A program made the translations under genes and the position numbers. Positions 46,601 to 55,700 of a stretch of 64,000 nucleotides of DNA are shown here, one piece after another; position 1 is the stretch's first letter; every line of letters starts with the position of its first letter. This DNA is from an uncultured Thermoguttaceae bacterium. Lineage in GTDB: Bacteria; Planctomycetota; Planctomycetia; Pirellulales; Thermoguttaceae. The stretch spans positions 1-64,000 of the forward strand of contig CALFBP010000006.1 of the NCBI GenBank assembly GCA_937951625.1, given 5' to 3'. The notes beneath the pieces were generated by a model. The model did no database searches and had not been told where the DNA came from. It saw nothing but the letters and a program-made list of their open reading frames with translations.

Positions 46601-46832
46601 GCAGCCAACGGCGTCGCGAGAGTCCACTCGGGTCTTCGGCGGCGGGAAACTCGGCTTCGGCCAAGGCGCGAAACTCCTGGGAGTTGGCCAGTTCCGCCAA
46701 ACTCCGCCAATACGTGGCGTGGGCCAGCCCGGCCCCGTCGTTTGGTCCCCCCTCCTCTGATCCAACAAACTCCGACGGTCGAACGTCGTGCGGCAACATG
46801 GGCTTCGCGTGTCGGCGGTCTAACGATGACAT
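43626..46832 (-). CDS. actB: Alternative complex III, ActB
   Basis: ActB is the iron-sulfur subunit that takes electrons from quinol through ActC. The 1068-residue protein fuses a molybdopterin-oxidoreductase-like part (no cofactor in known ActB) with a ferredoxin-like part. The N-terminal leader has TYWRSLAELANSQEFRALAE, the conserved Tat pre-sequence segment, then SRRRW (72-76) and a hydrophobic stretch ending NGC at Cys92. C-terminal Cys motifs include CIGCSACVVAC, CQQCENAPCEQVCP, CVGTRYCSNNCP and CTFC...CQQVCP, enough for four clusters. ATG 46832 overlaps actA by 13 bases. The longer frame to 47051 is unlikely. Confidence 0.94.
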   Translation of the reverse strand: MSSLDRRHAKPMLPHDVRPSEFVGSEEGGPNDGAGLAHATYWRSLAELANSQEFRALAEAEFPAAEDPSGLSRRRWLQLMGASLVLAGVNGCRWKKDEILPLTTQPPDRLPGQFQRFATAREMAGAAIGLWVTSVDGRPIKIEGNPKHPASLGATDAWSQASILELYDPDRAQWIVDRTGQEEIAQTWGRFAEWLRPQLAELEKAQGAGLAILSEASSSPTLIGLRDRLLKRFPQAAWFEYEPISRDNERLGSRLAFGQVVRTQLALDKARVIVCLDADVLGVHPAAVRYARDFSKGRDPAAGPMNRLYVVEPSFTITGSVADHRVPLRCSEIAWFAKALHAAVVGQAGENATTGEPTARADSSTQEAQESSAATATADVALMLSFVQAMARDLKANGPNTAVVAGPRQPPEVHALVHEINATLGNVGTVVWYTADPDPDRLPHVEAMKVLCEAMSAGKVQMLVILGGNPVYDAPADVGFAEAIGKVPARIHLSLYDNETSRRCTWLLPRSHYLESWGDARAWDGTYSVVQPLIAPLYDTRSAIELLAMLDGQAEVDPRALVRERFQQIVGEGWESRWEAALESGLLADSAWPPTTPQLARKPAPSILGSPPERGNGAWEVVFAPDASVYDGRFANNGWLQEMPDPITKLTWDNALLLSPASAASLGVEHGAVVRLSLGGREASLPIFVTPGVASGTLVVALGYGRTAAGKVGGDLEGGTPIVGFNVYPLRTSQAMGFARGASLTPTGDTYPLATTQDHSIIDVVGMRARGQRVGDLIREFTLDEYREKSKADPHFARHVQHLPPLESLWQEFSYDGRRWGMTIDLSKCIGCSACVVACQAENNIPVVGKDRVLRGREMHWLRVDRYYRGDAANPRAAHQVILCQQCENAPCEQVCPVAATVHSREGLNDMVYNRCVGTRYCSNNCPYKVRRFNFFNYRKDLEDPENEVRKMVLNPEVTVRSRGVMEKCTFCVQRIQAAKIDAKNRRVSIPDGAIQTACQQVCPTQAIVFGDLNYKDDQGRPSRVAQLRQADRAYEILAELNVKPRTSYLAVIRNPNPDVESLALKFT

Positions 46833-47470
46833 GTGCTGCAATCGGTCGAAGGATTGATGTTGTTCTGCTTGCGAATCTTGGCCCCGATCGAAGTATCGGC
46901 GCCGGGCGTCCAATCCATTCGTGTGATAAAAGCTTGCGGACGCAGATGCGGCTCCGGGTTGCGATGACATTCCAGACACCACCCCATGCTGAGCCGCTCT
47001 ACTTGCTGCACACGCTCCATTCGGTCCACGCGCCCATGACAGGACACGCAACCCACGCCCCGGGAAACGTGGGCGCTGTGATCAAAATAGACGTAGTCGG
47101 GCAGGTCATGAACGCGGACCCAGCGAATCGGTTGCCCGCTCGCGGCACTTTCCTTTATCGGCAGGATCTTAGGGCTATCGGCCGCGATCTGATTGTGACA
47201 ATTCAGACACGTTTGCGTGGGCGGGACGAGAGCGTGCGCCGAGGTCTCGACGTTCGTGTGGCAATAGCGACAATCAATCCCCAGCACGCCCGCGTGAACT
47301 GCGTGGCTATAAGGGATGGGCTGCACCGGTTCATAGCCGACGTCCGTCGTCCGCGGCGAACCGCCGTAGTACAAGAGAGCAATCAGATAGACCGGCACCA
47401 CCGCTAAAACAGCGCCAGCCAGCGGCCGGGCCCGGTCGATCCATGGCGGGAATGGATAGGAATCCTTCAT
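46820..47470 (-). CDS. actA: Alternative complex III, ActA pentaheme cytochrome
   Basis: ActA is the membrane-anchored multiheme cytochrome c that delivers electrons to the soluble or fused cytochrome. The 216-residue protein has one N-terminal anchor helix (about 15-35) and five CxxCH sites: CRYCH (67), CLNCH (88), CVSCH (141), CLECH (165) and CSTCH (211), as in ActA of other ACIII operons. ATG 47470 gives the family start MKDSYPFPPWIDRARPL, although no ribosome-binding site is visible; a 69-base longer frame (ATG 47539) is less likely. It opens the operon, with the promoter about 150 bases upstream. Confidence 0.93.
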   Translation of the reverse strand: MKDSYPFPPWIDRARPLAGAVLAVVPVYLIALLYYGGSPRTTDVGYEPVQPIPYSHAVHAGVLGIDCRYCHTNVETSAHALVPPTQTCLNCHNQIAADSPKILPIKESAASGQPIRWVRVHDLPDYVYFDHSAHVSRGVGCVSCHGRVDRMERVQQVERLSMGWCLECHRNPEPHLRPQAFITRMDWTPGADTSIGAKIRKQNNINPSTDCSTCHR

Positions 47471-48102
47471 CGACGAGGGCGTACCAATCTTTAATCGGTT
47501 ACTCGGAATCTCCCGATCGCAGCAGTCGAACGGGCTCATCCAGGCATGGCGGCTCTCCAGCTCGCCCCGCGATTCCTCTTCGCCCCCACCGCGTTGGCCA
47601 AGCCGCGGAAACCTCGATCGCTTATTCTAACATAGCAAAGATGCAATGGAAGTAGTTTGCTCACCATGGATCGAAGAAACTCAAATCAATAGTCGCTGGA
47701 ACCGGGAAAAAACCAGCACATTCTGGAGGCTAAAGTCATTACGTCTTTCTGGCACACTCGTTAGCCGCGCTGAGTGGCAAACACACCACGCGAGTCAATT
47801 TTTGTAAAATCTCCTTCTTAAAATTGGCCACGGCCTCCTTCAAGGTAACAGGCAGCGCGGCCCTCCGCCGGAATCGGAAAATTCACGGCCGATCAGCGGT
47901 GCTGTTCTGAAGACGTCCAACGGCGTGCGATCACGTCAACGCCAGTGGGGGTGGGCTGGATGGCGGCCGATGAGGGAATGGGGCGCGGGACCGAAGTCTT
48001 AGAAATGAAATGTTGTGAAGTTGCAAGTACGTCCACGTGGGATGCAGAGGTGTTCTTCAACCCTGGCGAGGGCGTGTTGGTCTCCAGTCCGTCTGTTCCT
48101 CT
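47471..48102. other. Promoter region of respiratory operon
   Basis: This 632-base gap separates the actA start from the 3' end of the next gene. It contains the promoter at 47624-47651 and an A/T-rich patch between about 47640 and 47830 (for example CAATTTTTGTAAAATCTCC), which stands out in a high-GC neighbourhood. No gene was seen. Confidence 0.5.
47624..47651 (-). promoter_or_regulatory. Candidate promoter for actA-ctaF operon
   Basis: On the minus strand, TTCCAT (47651-47646) and TAGAAT (47629-47624) are separated by 16 bases. Predicted transcription starts near 47617, giving a leader of about 147 bases before actA. A long leader leaves room for regulation, but no riboswitch fold was recognised. 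Confidence 0.4.
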
Positions 48103-49488
48103 TCACTTCCCCGACGTTACGCGACGAGGTACTCGGTTCTGTTTCTCCGATTTTTCGGGAGTCTTGGCGGCGCGTTCGATTTCGAGTTTCGCTTCCCGAA
48201 CCTTTTGCAAGAGGGAAACGCTCTTGGTCCGCTGGGCGGTCGCCAAGGCGATGGCCGCCAGGCGCTCCGCCTCGTCGAGGCGGCGGGCGCGAAAGGCTTC
48301 CTCGGCGACCTTCAACGCGCATTCGGCGGTTTCCTTGCTGCCGGTCGCTGTGCGGGCGGCCTTGGCCGATTGTTCCAAGGCCTCGATCTTCCACTCCAGT
48401 ACGTCCACCGAGAAATGCTCGGCCACGCGGTCGATCACCTCGCACGCGGCGGCGGGTTTGCCAGCGGCCAAGGCGTAGTCGCGGGCCTCACGAAGCATGA
48501 CGAAACGGACCGCCGCCGGAAGCTCAGCCTCTTCGGCCGCAGTGGCCAGTTTCTCTGCCAATTTCAGCTTGCCGGAAGCGCTGGACGCCAGGTTGCGATC
48601 GAGCTCGAATCGCTCGCGGACCAGTTGCTCGGCCTTGCGCAATTCGGCCGGGTCGGAGGGGAGTTCGGCGCCTGCCACAGGAGATTTTTCCGGGAGGTCT
48701 GGTTTTTCGCTAGGACTGGGCGAACCCGGTCGGGTGACCTGACCGACCAGAGGGACATCGAGTTCGGGCAAAAGGTCGCTCACGTCTTTTCCCTGGGCAA
48801 TCAATTCTTGCCAAAGCTTGCGGGCGGCCTGGCGATCGCCTTGGGCGTCCATGGTCAAGTACGTGGCAAAAAGGATTTTGGTGTCGGCGTTGTCGGTGAA
48901 ACCGCCGAGAACCAAGGCCTCGATCACCGGCAGCGGCAAATCTCGAAGGGCATAAGTCCGGTTCCGACCTTCGGAGCGGAAGGTGACGTGCGTGGGACTC
49001 GTCTCGACCACGATCAAGGGCGTGCTGCCCACGTTAAACTCTTGGGCAGGCATCAACCCCCCGAGCACTCGGCCCATGGTCTTCCAGAATTCCTCGAGAT
49101 ACTGGGCCAGGGCGTCCAATCGCGCCGCTTCGGCGTGCTCCTCGGGGGTTTGAGCGAGCTTCAGCGCCGCCTTGGCATGCCGCTTGCCGCCGGCGGGGTC
49201 GCGACGGCTCATTGCCAAGCGGGCCGCCGTCACCGTCTTGCGAAACTGTTGCTGTTGCTGCTCGTCGATCGGCCGCGGAGGGTCTTCCGCACCCTCATCT
49301 GCCGCGATCGTGGCCTCTCCTGACACCCAAAGAATCGCCGCCGGTAGGAGAATGAACTTTACCACTTGATAGAACAACCGCCTTCGCGGCGTCCGATAAC
49401 GTGGATCTTCGGTAATGAGGTGTGGCTCCGAACCCCTCGCAATACCGCGAGAATCGTTCTGTCCCATATTGGCGTCAACCGAGCGCAC
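48103..49488 (-). CDS. Secreted helical repeat protein, unknown
   Basis: The function is unknown. The 461-residue product has a hydrophobic segment at about 37-58 (RLFYQVVKFILLPAAILWV) followed by a long, helical, Ala/Glu-rich protein. Two halves look alike: an N-terminal TPR-like helical part with RKTVTAARLAMSRRDPAGGKRHAKAAL and a C-terminal one with AECALKVAEEAFRARRLDEAERLAAIAL. Between them lies a short beta-rich domain (NVGSTPLIVVETSPTHVTFRSE) that recalls small planctomycete domains, and a proline-rich linker. GTG 49488 was chosen because AAGGAG lies eight bases upstream; ATG 49467 has no such site. It is divergent from the alpha-2-macroglobulin gene. Confidence 0.7.
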   Translation of the reverse strand: MRSVDANMGQNDSRGIARGSEPHLITEDPRYRTPRRRLFYQVVKFILLPAAILWVSGEATIAADEGAEDPPRPIDEQQQQQFRKTVTAARLAMSRRDPAGGKRHAKAALKLAQTPEEHAEAARLDALAQYLEEFWKTMGRVLGGLMPAQEFNVGSTPLIVVETSPTHVTFRSEGRNRTYALRDLPLPVIEALVLGGFTDNADTKILFATYLTMDAQGDRQAARKLWQELIAQGKDVSDLLPELDVPLVGQVTRPGSPSPSEKPDLPEKSPVAGAELPSDPAELRKAEQLVRERFELDRNLASSASGKLKLAEKLATAAEEAELPAAVRFVMLREARDYALAAGKPAAACEVIDRVAEHFSVDVLEWKIEALEQSAKAARTATGSKETAECALKVAEEAFRARRLDEAERLAAIALATAQRTKSVSLLQKVREAKLEIERAAKTPEKSEKQNRVPRRVTSGK

Positions 49489-49790
49489 TGGAAGGGCTCC
49501 TTGCAGCGAAAAGTCTAAGGTCCGGCAGAATCCAGCGCCGCTACTCGTTTTCTATCTTGCCGTGAGAGGAAGGGCAAGGTCTTGGCGCGCCAGCCCTTCT
49601 AGGGAGGGGGTCGTCAGGAAAGCTTGGTTCCCCTATGCTTGAAGCCGGAACTTGCCGGGAGGGCGGAGCGTCTAAGGGATGTACTTGGGTCGGCAACGAG
49701 CTTCGGCCGGCCAAGATTGCGGTCGCCGGTTCAGGGCGAGGCTTTACCTTCCCGTGTTCTGCTTCTCAGAAAGTCAAGGAGTTGGCTGCC
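49489..49790. other. Divergent promoter region
   Basis: This 302-base gap between two divergent genes has no gene. The plus-strand frame of the next gene remains open back to 49635, but the residues before Met 49791 are not protein-like. AAGGAG near 49775-49780 serves the start at 49791. Confidence 0.4.
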
Positions 49791-52700
49791 ATGAATAGGG
49801 CCCGATTGGTGGCGTGTCTGATGCTAGCAGGAGTGGTTCTGATGGGAATTTCCGGCTCGGGTCCAGCGGCGCCTAAGTCCGAAAGCGAAACGCGGGAGCG
49901 GCTCCGAAAGACATTTCAGGACGGTAATTTCAAGGACGCCTACGAGGGCCTCCGCGAGCTGGCTTTGAATCCCAATGCCGACCCACGTCAGGTGGGCGAC
50001 GACTTGCAACTCGCCATCCAGGCCCTCCAGCGGCTCAATCGGGTGAACGAGATCGACGCCTTCCGCGAGGCCGTCATCGCGGCGCACCCAACTAATTGGC
50101 GGCTCCTCTGGACCGCGGCCCAAACCTACTTAGAGGTGCAGCATCAGGGATTCATCATTGCCGGGAAGTTCGAGCGCGGCCATCACCGCGGTGGCGGCCA
50201 AGTGGCCAATGCTATGGAGCGGGATCGGGTGCGGGCCTTGCAGCTCATGGTTCAAGCCTTACCCTTGGCCCAAAAAGACGACGACCGCGCCGCGGCTGCC
50301 GATTTCATGCTGGCCTTGGCGGGAATGTGGCTCGACAGCCGTGGCGCCCGGGAAGCGTGGCGTTTGCAATACCTTACCGACCTGACGGTCCTGCCCGACT
50401 ACGAACCCGGCTGGGGATATTACCCGCAGACCCGCGGGGCCCCGGTCGATGACAACGGCAATCCCATCTTCCACGCCGTCCCGAAGCGGTTCGAAGACGC
50501 CAAGTCCGACGGCGAGCGGTGGCGGTGGTGCTTGGCGCAGGCCGCAGAGATCAATCCCAAGCTGGCCGACGCGGTGCGGATGCAGTTCGCGGATTTCCTC
50601 CGCGGCCAGTTCGGCGTGGAGACCATGGCCGAGTACGGCTGGTTCTTCGGCCGCGGTGCGATCGACGATTCGCAGGAGAATCAGAGCGGGACCTACGCCC
50701 TGCACACGCTGGGCGAAGACGAAACCATCGCTAGGCTGGCAACCGGCATCAAGCGGTTCAAACTGCCTGAGGAGTTCAACTTCATCAAGATTTACCAACA
50801 GGTGGCGGAAACGCCCGAGGGTGGGCTGCGGCTTCGCGCCTTGGAACAACTGGCCGAGATTTTTGAGAATCGGCGGCAATACCCCCGGGCGGCAGAGTAC
50901 TGGAAGAAGTGCGTCGAGCTAGCCAGTTCCGGCGAACGCCCCCTTCCCATGCTCAAGCGGTTCGCTAGACGCCAATTCGGCCCGCGTCCACCGGTAGCCG
51001 GGGCCGACACGGTGGCGAACTACCGCGAACGGCTGCGGCAGATCGAGGGTAATTGGGGCCGGTTTGAGCCGGTCATGACCCAGCCGGCAGGTAAAGGGGC
51101 GACCGTCGAATATCGTTTTCGCAACGGCAAGTCGGTGGAGTTCGTAGCCCATGAAATCTTGGCCGATAAGCTTCTGGAGGACGTGAAAAGCTATATCAAG
51201 TCCCGGCCCAGGCAGCTCAATTGGGAGAACATCAACGTCGGCGATCTCGGCTTCCGATTGGTCGAAAAGGACCAGCGACGCTATCTCGGCCCGCAGGTCG
51301 CCGCGTGGACCATGCAATTAGAGCCACGCGAGAAGCACTTCGACAAGCGGGTGACAGTCGCCACGCCGCTTCAGAAGCCGGGGGCCTATTTGCTTACCGC
51401 CAAGATGCGCGACGGCAACACGAGCTACATCGTGCTTTGGGTCGCCGACACGGCCATCGCCAAGAAGCCGCTCGACGGCAAATCGTGGTATTTCGTGGCC
51501 GACGCCATCACTGGCAAGCCGATCGCCAAGGCCAACGTCGAGTTCTTCGGCTATCGTGTCGAACATCGCGACAACCGGCAATTCCAGATTCAGGTCAAGC
51601 AATTTGCCGAACATAGCGACGCCGACGGCCAGGTGCTCCTCGATCCGAAAGACCAGCCGCAAGATTTCCATTGGATCGTGACGGCGCGCACGCCGGAGGG
51701 CCGATTCGCGTATCTGGGCTTCACCGGCGTGTGGTACGGCCGCGTCCACGACGCCGAATATCACCAAGTCAAGGTCTTCACGATCACGGACCGGCCGGTC
51801 TACCGGCCCGGCCAGAAGGTGCATTTCAAGTTCTGGGTCCGCCAAGCCAAATACGACCAGGAGGACACCTCCGATTTCGCCCTCCGGTCGTTCGCCGTAG
51901 AAATCCACAATCCTAAGGGCGAAAAGGTGTTTGAAAAGCAGTTCACTTCCGATGCTTACGGCGGCATCGAGGGCGAGTTCGACCTGCCGGCCGACGCCAC
52001 GCTCGGCCAATATGGCCTGTCGATCGTCAATCACGGCGGCAGTAGCTTCCGTGTCGAGGAGTACAAAAAGCCCGAGTTCGAGGTCGCCGTCGACGCTCCC
52101 AAAGAGCCAGTCATGCTCGGCGAGAAGATCACGGCCACAATCACGGCTAAATACTACTTCGGCTCGCCGGTGACCAAGGCCAAGGTCAAATACAAAGTGA
52201 CGCGGACCGCGCACAGCGAGCGATGGTACCCGGTGGCCCCCTGGGATTGGCTCTACGAGCCTGGCTATTGGTGGTTCGCCTACGATTACGATTGGTATCC
52301 CGGCTGGCGCGTCTGGGGCTGCCCGCGACCTTGGCCGTTCTGGTGGCCCCGGGCCTCGCAGCCGCCCGAGCTCGTGGCCGACCGTGAGGTGGAGATCGGT
52401 CCGGACGGCACGGTCAAGGTCGAGATCGACACCGCGGTGGCCAAGGCCCTGCATCCCGACCAAGACCATCAGTATTCCATCACGGCGGAAGTGGTCGATC
52501 AGTCGCGGCGGACCATCGTTGGCTCGGGCAGCGTGCTCGTGGCCCGCAAACCGTTCACGGTCTACGCCTGGGTCGACCGCGGCTATTATCGGTCGGGCGA
52601 TACGATCCAGGCCCACTTTTCTGCGCGGACGCTCGATGGCAAGCCGGTCCAAGGGCCTGGCAAGCTCACCTTGCTGGCCATTTCCTATCAGGACGGCAAG

Positions 52701-55700
52701 CCGGTGGAAAAGGCCGTCCATACACAGGAACTCGCCACGAACGAAGAAGGCTTGGCCCACGCCCAACTCGTGGCCGCCAAGCCGGGGCAGTACCGCATTT
52801 CCTATAAGCTGACCGACGCCAACGAGCACGTCATCGAAGGCGGTTACGTTCTGACGGTCATCGGCACGGCCTTCGACGGCTCCGATTACCGCTTTAACGC
52901 CGTGGAACTCATTCCCGACAAACGCGAGTACCAACCCGGCGACAAGGTGAAGCTGATGATCAACACGAACCGTACCGGTGGGACGGTACTGTTGTTCGCG
53001 AGGCCCTCCAACGGCGTGTACCTGCCGCCGAAGGTCGTGCGACTGGAGGGTAAAAGCACGGTCGAAGAAATCGCCGTCGTCAAGAGGGACATGCCCAATT
53101 TCTTCGTCGAGGCCCTCTCCATCGCCGACGGCAAGGTCCACACCGAAACCAAGGAAATCGTGGTGCCGCCGGAGAAACGGGTTTTGTCGGTCGAGATCGC
53201 GCCTTCGTCGCCGACCTACCGGCCGGGCCAGAAGGCCGAGGTGAAACTCAAGCTCACTGATTTCTACGGCAACCCCTTTGTGGGCTCGACCGTGGTGGCC
53301 ATTTACGACAAGTCGGTCGAGTACATCTCTGGCGGCACGAACGTGCCTGAGATTAAGGCCTTCTTCTGGAAATGGCGTCGCCACCACCACCCGCAGACCG
53401 AAGCGAGCCTCGACCGCGGCTCGGGGAACCTGATTCCACCGAATACGATCGGCATGAACGACATCGGGCTGTTCGGGGCCACGGCCGTGGATGAAGTGGC
53501 CACCAACGGAGCGAAGGCATTGGCTTTGAGCGGCCACGCCGGAGGCATGGGCGGGTTCGGCGCTCGCGACCGGGTGCGCGCCGGGATGATGATGGAGCGG
53601 AGGTCAGCCGGAAGAGCCATCGAGGCCGACGCAATGCTCGCTCCTGCGGCGCCGATGGGGGCCGCTGCCCCCGGCATGATGGAAACCGCCGAACTGGCCA
53701 AAGCGGATGCGGCTGGCGAGCAAGAGAAAGGGCCCGCACTCGTCCAGCCCACCGTGCGCAAGGAATTCGCCGACACCGCCCTCTGGGTCGGCGCCTTGGA
53801 AACCGCTCCCGACGGCACCGCCCAGGTCTCGCTCAACATGCCCGAAAACCTGACCACCTGGCGGATCAAGGTTTGGGGCCTTGGCCACGGCACCAAGGTG
53901 GGCGAAGGACAGACCGACGTGGTCACGCGCAAAGACCTCATCGTCCGCCTCCAGGCCCCGCGGTTTTTCGTGCAGAAGGACGAAGTCGTCCTTTCGGCCA
54001 ACGTCCATAACTACCTGAAGACTGCCAAGCGCGTGCAGGTTGCTTTGGAACTAGAAGGCAAGACGCTGGAGGCGATGGACCAGACGCTCCGCACGGTGGA
54101 GATCGCCCCCAACGGCGAGGCCCGCGTCGATTGGCGCGTCAAGGTCCTCGACGAGGGCGAGGCCGTCGTGCGCATGAAGGCCCTCACCGATGAAGAATCC
54201 GACGCCATGGAACAGAGGTTCCCCTGCTACGTCCACGGGATGTTGAAGATGGAGGCCCGGTCCGGCGTCATCCGGCCGAACCAGCCCGGCGGAAAGATGG
54301 AATTCACTGTTCCGGCCGAGCGGCGGCCCAAGCAAACCCGCTTGGAGATTCGCTACTCGCCTACGCTCGCCGGGGCCATGGTCGATGCCTTGCCCTATCT
54401 GGTCGACTATCCCTATGGCTGCACCGAGCAGACCCTCAGCCGCTTCCTGCCCACGGTGATCACGCAAAAGATCCTTCTCGACATGGGTCTGGACCTCGAT
54501 GAGATTCAGAAGAAACGCACCAACCTCAACGCCCAGGAGATCGGCGACGACGCCCAACGGGCCAAGCAGTGGAAACGCCTGGATCGCAACCCGGTGTTCG
54601 ATCGGAAAGAAGTCGATCGTATGGTCAAAGAGGGCGTCAAGCGGCTCACCGAGATGCAGCTCTCGGACGGCGGTTGGGGTTGGTTCTCTGGCTACGGCGA
54701 GTACTCGTCGCCGCACACCACGGCCTATGTGGTCCACGGCCTCCAGATCGCCCAGCACAACGATGTCGCACTGGTTCCCGGGATGCTCGAACGGGGCGTC
54801 GAATGGCTCAAACGCTACCAAGAGGCTGAAGTGCAAAAGATCAAGAACGGCCTCAAGCAGCCCAAGGTCCGACCGTGGAAGGACCAGGCCGACAACCTGG
54901 ATGCCTTCGTCTACATGGTCCTTGTCGATGCTGGCGTGCGAAACGCCGAGATGCACGAATTCCTCTTCCGCGACCGCACGAAACTGTCGGTGTACGGCAT
55001 GGCGCTATTTGGTCTTGCTGCCGAGAAATTGGGCGACAAGGACAAGCTGGCCATGATCCTCCAAAATATCGGACAGTACGTGGTTCAAGACGATGAGAAC
55101 CAGACTGCTTGGCTGAACCTGCCCGAAGGCAATTTTTGGTGGTTCTGGTATGGCAGCGAGATCGAGGCCGAGGCCTATTACCTCAAGCTGCTGGCGCGGA
55201 CCGATCCCAAGGGCGAATTGGCCCCGCGTTTGGTCAAGTATCTCTTGAACAACCGCAAGCACGCCACCTATTGGAACTCGACGCGCGACACGGCCCTGGT
55301 GATCGAGGCCCTTGCCGACTTCCTCCGCGCCAGCGGCGAGGACAAGCCCGAGATGACCGTCGAGGTCTGGTTCGACGGCCAATTGCAGAAAGCGGTCGAG
55401 GTCACGCCCGCCACGCTGTTTACTTTCGACAACAAGTTAGTTCTCGAGGGCGAGCAGGTCCAAGCCGGCCCGCACACGATCGAACTCCGCCGCAAGGGCC
55501 GCGGTCCGCTGTATTTCAACGGGTATCTGACTAACTTCACGCTTGAAGACATGATCACCAGGGCCGGCCTGGAGATCAAGGTCGAGCGCAAGTACTACCG
55601 CCTCAAAAAGCTCGATAAGACGACCAAGGTCGCCGGTTCGCGAGGCCAAGTCGTCGATCAGCGGGTGGAGAAGTATGAACGTGAGGAGTTGGCGAATCTC

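Noticed and set aside
51318-53537. 739-codon open frame antisense to the alpha-2-macroglobulin
   Set aside because: It lies wholly within the macroglobulin gene on the other strand and has no domain. Such frames are expected in high-GC coding DNA.
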